A stretch of DNA of 64,000 nucleotides from Novosphingobium cyanobacteriorum (GTDB lineage Bacteria > Pseudomonadota > Alphaproteobacteria > Sphingomonadales > Sphingomonadaceae): NCBI RefSeq assembly GCF_029436685.1, contig NZ_JAROCY010000001.1, forward strand, positions 248,001 through 312,000, in the 5' to 3' direction. The notes under the pieces were generated by a model that saw nothing but the letters and a program-made list of their open reading frames with translations, made no database searches and was not told where the DNA came from. Shown piece by piece: positions 17,287 to 26,519 of this stretch (its first letter is position 1; the number at the start of each line of letters is the position of its first letter). Made by a program: the position numbers and the translations under genes.

Positions 17287-18123
17287 ATGATGCTGGAACG
17301 CAAGGTCAAGACGGTCCGCGCGCTTGAACGCGGGCTCGACGTGCTGCTGGAGGTGCAGGCCCGCCGCGCCGCCAGTCTCCATGAACTCCATGTCGCACTG
17401 GGACTGCCCAAGGCGACCTTGTTGCGCATGCTGTTGACGCTGGGGCGCAAGGGGCTTGTGTGGCAGCGGCTGGCGGATGGCGCCTACCTGCCGCATGTCG
17501 ACGCCCTGGCCCGCAGTCCGTCGGCCGCCATCGAGCATGTTGCCGAGGTGGCCTCACCGCATATGAAGGCGCTGTCCACCAAGGTCGCCTGGCCATCCGT
17601 GCTGGCCGTCCCCCGGCTTGACCACATGGAGATCCTTGAAACCAACAGCCCTCTCTTCCGGCTCGATTCCGCCATTCTGGGCCCAGTGGGCGTAAAGCTG
17701 TCCTACATCCACACGGCGACCGGCCGGGCCTATCTGTCCGCTTGCGACGAGAGCGAGCGCGAGGCAATCATCGCCCGTCTGCGCCCGCGCGATTCGACCG
17801 AAGCCGCCGAGGAAGACCTGCGCGCCATCCTCGCCGAAACACGCTCTCGTGGTTATGCCGCGCGTGAACCGCTGCACCCATGGCCGGATCGATCAAAGCA
17901 GCTGGTGCTGCGCGATGGACGGCGGTCGATGGCCGTGCCGATCATGGCCGGCGGCAGCCCCGTGGCTACCATCAACCTTACCTGGCCGGCCAAGCGCGGG
18001 ACGGACGAAGCCGTTGTCCTGCGCCATCTCGATGCCCTGCAGCAGACCGCTGCGGCTATCGGTCGCGCGGTGGAAGCGCAGGCGGCAATGGCATCGGGCA
18101 CCACTGTTAATTTCACCATATGA
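17287..18123 (+). CDS. IclR-family transcriptional regulator
   Basis: The 278-residue protein has an N-terminal winged helix (VRALERGLDVLLEVQ, then LHELHVALGLPKATLLRMLL as the helix-turn-helix) and a C-terminal effector domain with LSYIHTATGRAYLSACDESE and RRSMAVPIMAGGSPVATINL, typical of IclR. Such regulators sense small aromatic or keto acids. It is divergent from the carboxylase operon and heads the plus-strand catabolic genes, so it probably controls the minus-strand operon and perhaps the next genes. Two adjacent ATGs (17287, 17290) make the start uncertain by one codon. Confidence 0.92.
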   Translation: MMLERKVKTVRALERGLDVLLEVQARRAASLHELHVALGLPKATLLRMLLTLGRKGLVWQRLADGAYLPHVDALARSPSAAIEHVAEVASPHMKALSTKVAWPSVLAVPRLDHMEILETNSPLFRLDSAILGPVGVKLSYIHTATGRAYLSACDESEREAIIARLRPRDSTEAAEEDLRAILAETRSRGYAAREPLHPWPDRSKQLVLRDGRRSMAVPIMAGGSPVATINLTWPAKRGTDEAVVLRHLDALQQTAAAIGRAVEAQAAMASGTTVNFTI

Positions 18124-18196
18124 AATCTGTTTGTGTTGCTCATTAAATCCGCCACCCACTGTGCCATGATCGGCTTCAGGGAAGAGGAAGCATAAG

Positions 18197-19210
18197 ATGC
18201 GTCAGTGGGTTATCAGGCAGGGGGCAACCTCGCTCCAGGATCTGGAACTTCGCGAAGTTCCCGATCCGGTGGCTGGGCCGGGCGAGGTGCTCGTCCGTGT
18301 GCGCGCCTGCTCGCTGAATTTTCGGGACCAGATCATTCCGCTCGGGTTTTACATGGGCGGAACCGTGGATCGCGATACCGTGCCACTTTCGGATGGTGCC
18401 GGTGAAGTCATAGCCGTGGGTGATGGGGTGACCTCGGTTGGTGTCGGCGATCGTGTTGCCGGCATCTTCTTCCAGGACTGGATGGATGGTCCACCCAATC
18501 CGGCTGCGGGTGTGGCGCTGGGCGCGCCACCGGCACCCGGCATGTTGCAGGATCTTGTCGTGCTGCCTGAACGCGGGGTGGTGCCCATCGCGGCCAGTCT
18601 TTCGTTCGAAGAGGCCGCCTGCCTGCCTTGCGCAGGGGTGACGGCGTGGAACGCCTTGATGGAAGGCCCGCACCCCCTGCGCGAAGGGGAAAGCGTTCTG
18701 GTGCTCGGCACCGGCGGCGTGTCGCTGCTTGCCCTTCAGATTGCCAGGGCCGCGGGCGCACGGGTGATCGCCACGTCGTCGTCGGATGAAAAGCTGGAGC
18801 GGGCCAGGGCGCTCGGCGCGCAGCAGACGATCAATTACCGCAATGTTCCCGAATGGGGCGCCGAAGCGGCAGCGCTGGCGGGCGGGGGTGTTGACCATGT
18901 CGTGGAGGTCGGCGGGGCCGGAACGCTGAAACAGTCGATCACCGCGGTCGGTTTCAACGGGGAAATCGCGCTGATCGGCGTGCTGACGCGCGAAGGGGAC
19001 ACCAATCCGCACGCGCTGATGTTCAAGGGGGGAAGCATCCGGGGCATTTTCGTGGGGTCAAAGGGTATGGCGCAGCGTCTCAATGCCTTCATCGATCGGC
19101 ACGGGATCAAACCCGTGGTCGATCGCACTTTCCCGATGGAGCAGGCGCTGGATGCCTATGCCTACCAGCAATCAGGCAGCCTGTTCGGCAAGGTGGTGAT
19201 CACGCTTTGA
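18197..19210 (+). CDS. Zinc-independent alcohol dehydrogenase / quinone oxidoreductase-like MDR protein
   Basis: The 337-residue medium-chain reductase has the GroES-like half at the N-terminus (SLNFRDQIIPLGFYMGG) and LVLGTGGVSLLALQIA as the NAD(P)-binding glycine motif near residue 173. The usual structural-zinc cysteine cluster is absent, so it is probably a zinc-free reductase of the quinone oxidoreductase or enoyl-reductase kind. It probably reduces a carbonyl or enone, or oxidises an alcohol, in the neighbouring pathway. ATG 18197 has GGGAAGAGGAAG just upstream. A 177-base spacer separates it from the VOC gene. Confidence 0.87.
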   Translation: MRQWVIRQGATSLQDLELREVPDPVAGPGEVLVRVRACSLNFRDQIIPLGFYMGGTVDRDTVPLSDGAGEVIAVGDGVTSVGVGDRVAGIFFQDWMDGPPNPAAGVALGAPPAPGMLQDLVVLPERGVVPIAASLSFEEAACLPCAGVTAWNALMEGPHPLREGESVLVLGTGGVSLLALQIARAAGARVIATSSSDEKLERARALGAQQTINYRNVPEWGAEAAALAGGGVDHVVEVGGAGTLKQSITAVGFNGEIALIGVLTREGDTNPHALMFKGGSIRGIFVGSKGMAQRLNAFIDRHGIKPVVDRTFPMEQALDAYAYQQSGSLFGKVVITL

Positions 19211-19387
19211 CATCAGATTCGGGCCTTCACCTGGCCCGCATGTTTGCACCGTGGTCCCTGTCGGGATGCGCTGTGGTTCAAGCGGAGCAGGTGCCGGCAC
19301 GGTAAGGAATGGGCGCAAGGCTCGGACAAGGGCCACGTTCAGGCGATCGGACCATCGGTTCGGAAGTCGCGGCAATGGGAGAGAGAT

Positions 19388-19933
19388 ATGACCCAGGCGC
19401 TGGGGTATGGGCAACCTGTGGGCGGGATATGCCAGACCGCCTTCGTGGTGGAGGATGTGCATGCCTCAATCGACCACTTCATCCGCGATTGCGGGGCGGG
19501 GCCGTTCTTCCTGCTCGACCACTTTCTGGCCGAGGGGCAGGTCTATCGCGGCGCGGTGTCCAAGGCTGATGTCACCATCGCCATGGGCTTTGCCGGGCAC
19601 ATGCAGATTGAACTGATACAGCCGCTTGATGCCAATCCTTCCGTCTATCGGGAGACGATCGAGAAGACGGGCTATGGCTTCCACCACTTCGGCATCGCCT
19701 CAATCGATGTGGAGGCCGATCTTGCCAACTACGAAGCGCGGGGCTTTTCGCTTGCATTCAAGGCCCCGGTGCCGACCGGAGGCTCGGTCGCCTACCTTGA
19801 GGGCGGTCATGCCGCGCAGCCCGGCTTTGTCGAACTGATCCCGGTGACCGACATGATGGACCAGCATTTCACCGGCATGTGGCAGGCATCGCAGGGCTGG
19901 AACGGCCGCGATCCGATCAGGCCCTTCCTGTGA
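19388..19933 (+). CDS. VOC-superfamily (glyoxalase/dioxygenase fold) protein
   Basis: The 181-residue protein starts at ATG 19388 with GGGAGAGAT directly before it. It contains QTAFVVEDVHASIDHFIRD at the N-terminus and HHFGIASIDVEADLANYEA in the second half, the two beta-alpha-beta modules of the VOC fold. GHMQIELIQPLD carries a likely metal-ligand Glu. VOC enzymes include epimerases, isomerases, glyoxalases and extradiol dioxygenases, and the reaction cannot be settled from sequence. Its last four bases overlap the MFS start (GTGA), so the two are translationally linked. Confidence 0.83.
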   Translation: MTQALGYGQPVGGICQTAFVVEDVHASIDHFIRDCGAGPFFLLDHFLAEGQVYRGAVSKADVTIAMGFAGHMQIELIQPLDANPSVYRETIEKTGYGFHHFGIASIDVEADLANYEARGFSLAFKAPVPTGGSVAYLEGGHAAQPGFVELIPVTDMMDQHFTGMWQASQGWNGRDPIRPFL

Positions 19934-21183
19934 GCAGCGCGGTGCAGGCGGGGGCCCAGAACATGCAGGCCAGTGGCAAGTACCAGGCATGGGTGGTGGG
20001 GCTGCTCAGCCTCAACTTCGGCATCCTGTTCTTCGATCGCAACGCGCTCAATTTCCTGATGCCGTTCGTGCAGCCGGATCTGCAGCTCTCGAATACGCAG
20101 GTGGGCATGTTCAGCTCGGCACTGTCGCTCACCTGGGCGCTTTCGGGCCTCGCGGTCGGGCGGATATCGGACCGGCTCGGATCGCGAAAGCCGGTGATCG
20201 TGGTGGCGACCATCGCCTTCTGCCTCTGCTCGGTCGTTTCCGGCCTCGCCACCTCGTTCTTCATGCTGCTCGGCGCCCGGCTTCTCATGGGGGCGGCGGA
20301 AGGCGGGGTCATGCCCGTCAGCCACTCGCTGATCGTCAGCGAGGTCGCGCCGGAGCGGCGTGGCATGGCGATGGGCGTGGCGCAGAACCTGGGGTCCAAC
20401 CTTCTGGGTTCGGGCCTTGCGCCGATCCTGCTGGTGCCGGTGGCCGCAGCCTATGGCTGGCGCGAAGGGTTCTACCTCGCGGCTGCGCCGGGCCTGATCA
20501 CCGCCGCGCTGATCTGGTTCACCCTGCGCGAACCGCCCGTCACCGCGCATGACGATGGCGGGCCGAAGGTTACGCTGCGTGAGGCCTTTGCCCACCGCAA
20601 CGTGCTGCTCTGCGCCCTGATCGCCATCCTGCTCGTGTCCTATCTCGTCGTCTGCTGGGCCTTCATGCCACTGTTCCTCACCAAGGGGCGCGGGTTTGAT
20701 CCCGATACGATGAGCTGGCTGATGGCGACGCTGGGCATATCGGCGGGCCTCGGCAGCTTTGTCGTCCCTGCCATTTCCGATGCCGTCGGTCGTCGGCCGG
20801 TGATGATCTTCTTCGCCTTCCTTGGTGTGATCCTGCCACTCGGCGGGTTGTTCTACAGCGGCTCGACGCTGGTTCTCGCGGCCATCTTCTTCTTCGGGTG
20901 GGGGCTGAACGGCCTGTTCCCGATGTTCATGGCCACCATCCCGGCCGAATCCGTCGATCCCCGGCTAACCGCAACGCTGACCGGCGTGGTCATGGGCACG
21001 GGCGAAGTGCTCGGCGGCGTGCTGGCGCCGTTCCTCGCCGGCACATTGGCAGATCGCTTTGGCATCGCCGCGCCGCTGTGGCTCATGCTGGTGCTCACCA
21101 TCCTTGCCGGACTGTGCGCCCTTGGACTCGTCGAATCCGCCCCGCGCGTGGTGGCCCGCCGCAGCGCACCAGCCATCGTCTGA
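19930..21183 (+). CDS. MFS transporter (aromatic acid / organic acid type)
   Basis: The roughly 417-residue protein has 12 predicted membrane helices. GRISDRLGSRKPVIVV between helices 2 and 3 and AISDAVGRRPVMIFF in the second half are the MFS loop signatures. The helix-1 segment FGILFFDRNALNFLMPFVQ resembles the anion:cation symporter and aromatic acid:H+ symporter groups, where an acidic residue in helix 1 matters. It is likely the inner-membrane importer for the substrate of this locus. Start GTG 19930 overlaps the VOC stop; ATG 19963 is an alternative. Confidence 0.9.
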   Translation: MSSAVQAGAQNMQASGKYQAWVVGLLSLNFGILFFDRNALNFLMPFVQPDLQLSNTQVGMFSSALSLTWALSGLAVGRISDRLGSRKPVIVVATIAFCLCSVVSGLATSFFMLLGARLLMGAAEGGVMPVSHSLIVSEVAPERRGMAMGVAQNLGSNLLGSGLAPILLVPVAAAYGWREGFYLAAAPGLITAALIWFTLREPPVTAHDDGGPKVTLREAFAHRNVLLCALIAILLVSYLVVCWAFMPLFLTKGRGFDPDTMSWLMATLGISAGLGSFVVPAISDAVGRRPVMIFFAFLGVILPLGGLFYSGSTLVLAAIFFFGWGLNGLFPMFMATIPAESVDPRLTATLTGVVMGTGEVLGGVLAPFLAGTLADRFGIAAPLWLMLVLTILAGLCALGLVESAPRVVARRSAPAIV

Positions 21184-21205
21184 TTTTGCAGAAGGAACCG
21201 TCGTG

Positions 21206-22132
21206 ATGACTGCCGTCCGCAAGTTCGATACCGAAGGCATCGCCCCGCCAGAGCGCCTGCGTTACTGGAACGAGCTGGTCGACCGCATTTATGGCGGCAC
21301 GTTCGTCCGGGCGCAGGACAACCAGTTCCAGGGCGCGATGCTGGCGTGGAGCCTGGGGGATCTCGACATGATCCGGCCGCGTTCGACCGCATCCTTTGTC
21401 GGACGGCAGGCTGCACTGGGCAGTGACGAGCGGCTGATCCTTCACCTGCAGTGTCGGGGCGAAAGCCTGCATCGTCAGGGGCGGTTCGAAAGCCGGCTTG
21501 AAGCGGGAGACTTCGTGATCGGCTCCTCGCATGAAAGCTACAGCCTGGATCTCACCGCACATCAGCTGCTTGTCGTGGAGTTTCCGCGCGCGCCCCTGGA
21601 AGAGCGGTTGCCCGGCGTCAACGACCTGCTCAGCCGCCGGATGAGCGGCGCCAGCGCCGGCGGGCGCGTGTTCCGCGATTTCCTGCTGTCGCTCTGGCAG
21701 AACGCCGAGCAGGCGACTGACAGCGAATGGTGCGAGGGTGTGAATGCCGTGTTCTATGACATGGTCGCCCTGGCCATGCGGGGCGCGCAAAAGCCGCATG
21801 AGGCGATTGGTGACACCGGCCTGCGCAATCGCGTGCTGGCGCTTGTGGATGCCCATCTCGCGGATCCTGACCTCAAGACGCTTACCCTTGCGCAGGCCTG
21901 CAACACGTCGATCCGGACGGTGCAGAATGTGTTCGCCGCGATGGGCACCACACCCAGCGCCTATATTCTCGAACAACGCCTGTCTCGTGCGGCGGATCGG
22001 CTGGTCGCTGCACCCGATTCCAGCATCACCGATGTCGCCTTCGAACTCGGGTTCAACGACAGTGGATATTTCACCAGGTGCTTTCGCCAGCGTTTTGGTG
22101 CCGCGCCACGCGACTGGCGCAGCGGACGCTAG
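21206..22132 (+). CDS. AraC-family transcriptional regulator
   Basis: The 308-residue protein has a C-terminal AraC DNA-binding domain with both helix-turn-helix units: TLTLAQACNTSIRTVQNVF and SITDVAFELGFNDSGYFTRCF, followed by FGAAPRDWR. The N-terminal part resembles the cupin-like ligand-binding domain of the AraC/NahR-plasmid (XylS-like) group, with APPERLRYWNELV. Start is ATG 21206 with AAGGAA upstream; a GTG three bases earlier is possible. Located directly before the TonB receptor and the cupin genes, it is probably their activator. Confidence 0.92.
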   Translation: MTAVRKFDTEGIAPPERLRYWNELVDRIYGGTFVRAQDNQFQGAMLAWSLGDLDMIRPRSTASFVGRQAALGSDERLILHLQCRGESLHRQGRFESRLEAGDFVIGSSHESYSLDLTAHQLLVVEFPRAPLEERLPGVNDLLSRRMSGASAGGRVFRDFLLSLWQNAEQATDSEWCEGVNAVFYDMVALAMRGAQKPHEAIGDTGLRNRVLALVDAHLADPDLKTLTLAQACNTSIRTVQNVFAAMGTTPSAYILEQRLSRAADRLVAAPDSSITDVAFELGFNDSGYFTRCFRQRFGAAPRDWRSGR

Positions 22133-22154
22133 CCTCGTCTGCGCGCCTGTCCCG

Positions 22155-22176
22155 GTCGCTTGCGCTCCAGTGCAAG
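22155..22176. promoter_or_regulatory. Small inverted repeat in the regulator-receptor gap
   Basis: CGCTTGC (22155-22161) and GCAAGCG (22170-22176) form a 7-base inverted repeat with an 8-base spacer. There is no T-run, so it could be an operator or a weak hairpin after the AraC gene. The receptor's promoter must lie between here and 22268; an AT-rich CAAATATACTTTCGC stretch (22189-22203) is the best candidate site. Confidence 0.35.
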
Positions 22177-22267
22177 CGGATTGGGCGGCGCAAATATACT
22201 TTCGCTTGATGAAACTGGCGTACCGCAGGGGGCGGCCGCCTGAAAACGACAAAAGGGAGTGGCAACA

Positions 22268-24826
22268 ATGAAGTTCGCACCGGTTTCACTCGCCGTGCTT
22301 GCGGCCGCGCTGGCAACGCCGGCGGTGGCGCAGGAACAGGCCCAGACCGATGACAGCGGCAGTTCCGGGGGCATCCAGGAAATCGTCGTCACCGCGCAGA
22401 AGCGTGCGGAAAATGTCCAGGACGTGCCGATCTCGATCTCGGCCTTCACGGCCGGGGCGCTGCAGGAACGCGCCGTCACCAGCGTTGCCTCGCTATCCAA
22501 CATTGCGCCCAACGTCACGCTCGATGCGGGAACGCCATTCTCGGGCTCGTCGTCGGTGCTGTCCGCCTATATTCGCGGCATCGGCGCCAACGACTTCGCC
22601 TTCAACATCGATCCGGGCGTGGGCATCTACCTCGATGGCGTCTATCTCGCCCGCTCGGTCGGCGCGAACCAGGAACTTCCCGACGTGGAACGCGTCGAAG
22701 TGCTGAAGGGGCCGCAAGGCACGCTGTTCGGCCGCAACACGATCGGCGGCGCGATCTCGATCGTCACCCACGATCCGGGCAACGAATTCCGCTTCCGCGG
22801 TGATGTGACCACTGGCAGCTACAAGCTGTTCTCCGCACGCGGCACGGTCGATATCCCGCTCGCCGAAAGCCTCTCCTCTTCGGTCGCCTTCTCGATCAAG
22901 ACGCGCAACGGCTATCTGCGCCGCCTGCCGTTCCCCGGCGCTGAAAACTTTGCCAGCGATCCGATCACCTCGTTCAAGGCGGCGGGTTACAACAACGTCG
23001 GCCTCGGCACCGAAGGTGGTGACAACAACTGGAACCTGCGCGGCAAGATCCGCTACGATGGCGGCGCCTTCCGCGCAGTGCTGTCGGGCGACTACTCCAA
23101 CGTCGATACCTCGCAGATCGCCAACAAGGTCATCTCGGTCTTCGCGCCGGTCTTCGCCTCTACCTACAACTGCGCGATCGCTGGCGTTATCGCCGCACCG
23201 GGTGACACCACCACCTGCGGTGGCGGTCCTCCCTCGTTCGCGCTGTTCGGCAACCGTGGCGGCCTGAACTCGATCAACGATCTGCCGTCGATCTTCGGCG
23301 TCAACGCCGATGCCAACCCCAACAACAACCGCCTGCCCTATGACAGCCGGTTCGTCACCAACAACATCGACACCAGCTATGCCAACGGCAACAACTATTC
23401 CAAGCTGAAGTCTGGCGGAGGCGCGCTGACGCTGGAATACGATATCGGTGATGCCACGCTGAAGTCGATAACCGCCTATCGCGAGCTCCACTGGAACACC
23501 GGCATGGATCTCGACAACTCGCCGCTGAACTTCCTGCACACCAGCTTCACCATGAACCAGAAGCAGTTCAGCCAGGAACTGCAGCTGGCCGGCAGCGCGA
23601 TGGACAAGAAGCTCAACTATGTTCTTGGCGCCTACTACTTCACGGAATCGGGCGACCTGCACGATTACGTGACCTTCGCCGAAGGCCTGCTGCAGGTTGA
23701 CGGGCCCAACGATCTCAAGACCAAGAACTATGCCTTCTACGGCCAGGTGGACTACAAGTTCACCGATCAGTTCGCGATCACGCTGGGCGGTCGTTACACG
23801 CACGAAGATAAGGAGTTCGAAGGCTTCCAGTCCGATCGCAACGGCCTGAACTACAAGATCCTGAACTTCCTCGGCGTACCGGGTTGCGAGGACATTTCCA
23901 CGATCTCCGCCGCGTGTCAGGCCGCTGCCGGCTTCCCCAACCCGGGCGAGCCGCTGCGATACTACATCGCGGGCAGGCAGAAGAAGGTGTTCAACAACTT
24001 CGCACCCAAGGTCGGCCTGCAGTTCCACCCCACCGACGACGTCATGCTCTATGGCAGCTGGTCGAAGGGCTACAAGACCGGCGGCTGGACCACCCGTCTG
24101 TCGGCCCCGTTGGATTATGCCCCAGGCTTCGGTCCTGAAAAGGCCACCACCTGGGAAATCGGTGTGAAGTCCGAGCTGCTCGACCGGCACCTGCAGGTCA
24201 ACGCGGCCGCCTTTACCACCAACTACACCGGCATTCAGCTGAACTCGCAGAAGGGCATTTCGCCCACTGTGCAGAACACTGGCAACGCCCGCATCCGCGG
24301 CTTCGAGGTCGAGGTTGTGGCCGCGCCTGTTCCGGGCCTCACCTTCACCGGCTCGGTGGGTTACACCGATGCCAAGTACACGGTGATCTGTGGCGAGAAC
24401 AACGAGTTCCCGGCGTTCTGCGAAGGCAACAACTCCTATGTCGCGCCAACGCCCATCCAGGCCGGTGTGTTCAAGGGGGCCCCGCTGCCCAAGACGCCGA
24501 AGTTCAAGTGGAACTTCAGCCCGCGTTATGAAGCGAAGCTCGGCAGCCATGGCACGCTGGTGTTCCTGGGTGACATCACGCTCACCAGCAGCATGTGGAA
24601 CGATACCGAGCGCACCTTCCTGCTGCAGCGTCCGGGAACCACGGTGATCAACGCCAGCGTGACCTACAGGGACCCGAGTGACCACTGGGAGATCACCGGT
24701 GGCGGCACCAACCTTACCGACGAGCGCTATCTGACCACCGGTCAGGCCCAGCTCGCCGGCGGCCAGATCTACGGCACCTACAGCCGTCCGGCCGAATGGT
24801 ACGTGCGGCTTGGCGTGAAGTTCTGA
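22268..24826 (+). CDS. TonB-dependent outer membrane receptor (catabolic locus)
   Basis: The 852-residue protein has a signal peptide (MKFAPVSLAVLAAALATPAVA, cleavage about residue 21-23), a TonB-box-like EIVVTAQKRAENVQDVPISI, a plug domain with YIRGIGANDF and VEVLKGPQGTLFGRNTIGGA, and a beta-barrel ending in Phe (VRLGVKF). It resembles the sphingomonad receptors often called iron-complex receptors, many of which bring in aromatic or other organic molecules. ATG 22268 has GGGAG eight bases before it. Its position between an AraC regulator and the cupin genes suggests it captures the pathway's substrate. Confidence 0.94.
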   Translation: MKFAPVSLAVLAAALATPAVAQEQAQTDDSGSSGGIQEIVVTAQKRAENVQDVPISISAFTAGALQERAVTSVASLSNIAPNVTLDAGTPFSGSSSVLSAYIRGIGANDFAFNIDPGVGIYLDGVYLARSVGANQELPDVERVEVLKGPQGTLFGRNTIGGAISIVTHDPGNEFRFRGDVTTGSYKLFSARGTVDIPLAESLSSSVAFSIKTRNGYLRRLPFPGAENFASDPITSFKAAGYNNVGLGTEGGDNNWNLRGKIRYDGGAFRAVLSGDYSNVDTSQIANKVISVFAPVFASTYNCAIAGVIAAPGDTTTCGGGPPSFALFGNRGGLNSINDLPSIFGVNADANPNNNRLPYDSRFVTNNIDTSYANGNNYSKLKSGGGALTLEYDIGDATLKSITAYRELHWNTGMDLDNSPLNFLHTSFTMNQKQFSQELQLAGSAMDKKLNYVLGAYYFTESGDLHDYVTFAEGLLQVDGPNDLKTKNYAFYGQVDYKFTDQFAITLGGRYTHEDKEFEGFQSDRNGLNYKILNFLGVPGCEDISTISAACQAAAGFPNPGEPLRYYIAGRQKKVFNNFAPKVGLQFHPTDDVMLYGSWSKGYKTGGWTTRLSAPLDYAPGFGPEKATTWEIGVKSELLDRHLQVNAAAFTTNYTGIQLNSQKGISPTVQNTGNARIRGFEVEVVAAPVPGLTFTGSVGYTDAKYTVICGENNEFPAFCEGNNSYVAPTPIQAGVFKGAPLPKTPKFKWNFSPRYEAKLGSHGTLVFLGDITLTSSMWNDTERTFLLQRPGTTVINASVTYRDPSDHWEITGGGTNLTDERYLTTGQAQLAGGQIYGTYSRPAEWYVRLGVKF

Positions 24827-24884
24827 AGAAGGCGGGGCGGACGCACCGGCGCCCGCCCCGTTTCCGTCATTGGGAGAGAGAAAC

Positions 24885-25418
24885 GTGCCCGAAACCGCCC
24901 ATTCCGAATTCTGGAAAGACATCAAGCCGGTCGAGAAGGTCTTCCGCGAAGGTGGGCTGCCCGAAGTCTATATGCCCAAGATCGCCGAGGGCGACGAACG
25001 CTATTGGGTGCCGATTTCCGAGACGGTCAGCTCGAAGCCGGTGTGGATCAGCCCGTCGAAGAACATGTGGGCCGACGTGCTGATGAGCAAGCAGGCGGGC
25101 CTGGTGAACCGCCACTATCATCCGCATCCGATCTGGGCCTACACCATCAGCGGCAAGTGGGCCTATCTCGAACACAGCTGGACCGCCACCGCGGGCGATT
25201 TCATCTATGAGACCCCGGGCGAAAGCCATACGCTGGTCTGCTATGAACACGAAGATCCGATGAAGGTGTTCTTCGTCGTTTCCGGCCCGCTGATGTGGCT
25301 GGACGAGGAAGGCAACACCATCGGCCACTACGACGTGTTTGATTACATGAAGGCCGCGCGCGAACATTACGACAAGGTCGGCATCGGTGCGGATTACGTC
25401 GACACCCTGATCCGTTGA
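24885..25418 (+). CDS. Cupin dioxygenase-like protein 1 (2,4'-dihydroxyacetophenone dioxygenase family)
   Basis: The 177-residue cupin starts at GTG 24885, with GGGAGAGAG just upstream. Motif 1 is NRHYHPHPIWAYTISGKWAY and motif 2 is DFIYETPGESHTLV; the HxH and later His are the expected Fe(II) ligands. The pattern WLDEEGNTIGHYDVFDYM after the second motif is that of the 2,4'-dihydroxyacetophenone dioxygenase (DAD) family. Its known members cleave the C-C bond of a hydroxy-ketone using O2. It is the most divergent of three tandem paralogues, lacking the SPWVPFGDNA block of the other two. Confidence 0.82.
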   Translation: MPETAHSEFWKDIKPVEKVFREGGLPEVYMPKIAEGDERYWVPISETVSSKPVWISPSKNMWADVLMSKQAGLVNRHYHPHPIWAYTISGKWAYLEHSWTATAGDFIYETPGESHTLVCYEHEDPMKVFFVVSGPLMWLDEEGNTIGHYDVFDYMKAAREHYDKVGIGADYVDTLIR

Positions 25419-25431
25419 GAGGAGCCTGCAA

Positions 25432-25968
25432 ATGGCCGTGATGACTGCCCCACCATCCAGCAAGGCCGCCATCGTCGATGTGCCTTTCGCACACAAGGAA
25501 CTGGTCGCAAGGCTCAGCCCCGGCGGGCGCTACATCGATGCGCAAAGCGACGTGGACAGCCCGTGGGTGCCTTTCGGTGACAACGCCGCGATCAAGCATC
25601 TCGCCTTCGATGTGCGGCAGAACCTGTTCTCCAACATCCTGTGGGTAAAGGGGCCGGGCGTGATCGGCACGCACCTGCATCGCGGCACCATCACCATGGT
25701 CTGCCTCGAAGGCAGCGTGCGCTATCTCGAATACGATTGGGTCGCGTCTCCGGGCGGCCTGATCCTTGAAGTACCGGGCGAGAGCCACACCCTCGTCACC
25801 GAACATCCGCAGGGCACCAAGCTGTTCGGATGGATGCAGGGCCCGATCGATTTCTTCGACGAACATGGCGTGCTGGTCGATACGGCGGACGTGTGGTGGT
25901 ACATCAACCACTACGAGACCTACTGCCGCGATAACGGCATCGCCATCAATCCCAAGCTCTATCTCTGA
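25432..25968 (+). CDS. Cupin dioxygenase-like protein 2 (DAD family)
   Basis: The 178-residue paralogue of the next gene. It has DSPWVPFGDNAAIKHLAFDV, then cupin motif 1 GVIGTHLHRGTITMVCLEGS with the HxH ligand pair, then motif 2 EVPGESHTLV with the third His. It ends WWYINHYETYC..., the tail shared with gene 3. The family acts as non-haem Fe dioxygenases on aryl hydroxy-ketones or related diketones. GAGGAG lies before ATG 25432, 13 bases after the first cupin. The C-terminal WW(Y/F) block may be a dimer or substrate surface; that is inference. Confidence 0.82.
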   Translation: MAVMTAPPSSKAAIVDVPFAHKELVARLSPGGRYIDAQSDVDSPWVPFGDNAAIKHLAFDVRQNLFSNILWVKGPGVIGTHLHRGTITMVCLEGSVRYLEYDWVASPGGLILEVPGESHTLVTEHPQGTKLFGWMQGPIDFFDEHGVLVDTADVWWYINHYETYCRDNGIAINPKLYL

Positions 25969-25975
25969 GGCTGCA

Positions 25976-26509
25976 ATGGGCACGATGAAGGCGCCCCCTT
26001 CCGGGGCATACAAGATCGTCAACGTACCGGAACTCTATGGCGACCTGATCCGGGGCAAGGGCGTGGAAGGCACCTATGTCGGCGCGTCCGAGGCCGAAAG
26101 CCCCTGGGTTCCCTTTGGCGACAACGCCGCGATCCGCCACCTGGCCTTCGACGTGCGTGACAACGTCTACGTCAACATCCTGTGGATCAAGGGCCCCGGC
26201 GTGATCGGCACGCACAAGCATCGCGGCCGGGTCTGGGCGGTCGGGCTCGAAGGCTCGTTCCGCTATCTGGAATACGACTGGGTGTGCCGCCCCGGCGAAT
26301 TCATCACCGAAACGCCCGGCACGGCGCACACGCTCGTCACCGACGATCCCAACGGCATGAAGGCGCTGTTCCACATGCAGGGCGCCAACGAATTCTTCGA
26401 TGAGAACGGCAACCATGTCGAAACGCTCGACGTGTGGTGGTTCATGAACCACTACGAAACCTACTGCCGCGAGAACGATATCCCGATCAACAAACAGCTT
26501 TACCTGTAG
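25976..26509 (+). CDS. Cupin dioxygenase-like protein 3 (DAD family)
   Basis: The 177-residue third copy is close to cupin 2: SPWVPFGDNAAIRHLAFDVR, GVIGTHKHRGRVWAVGLEGS (motif 1) and TETPGTAHTLVTDD (motif 2). Motif 2 reads GTAH where copies 1 and 2 have GESH, so the Glu before the third His ligand is missing here. That could alter catalysis or mark a regulatory or subunit role. ATG 25976 is seven bases after the stop of copy 2. The tail WWFMNHYETYCRENDIPINK matches copy 2. Confidence 0.82.
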   Translation: MGTMKAPPSGAYKIVNVPELYGDLIRGKGVEGTYVGASEAESPWVPFGDNAAIRHLAFDVRDNVYVNILWIKGPGVIGTHKHRGRVWAVGLEGSFRYLEYDWVCRPGEFITETPGTAHTLVTDDPNGMKALFHMQGANEFFDENGNHVETLDVWWFMNHYETYCRENDIPINKQLYL

Positions 26510-26519
26510 GGACAGGTCT

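Noticed and set aside
22493-24925. An 810-codon open frame antisense to the first TonB receptor
   Set aside because: Same artefact of GC-rich coding sequence; no recognisable motif, and it covers a clearly coding plus-strand gene.
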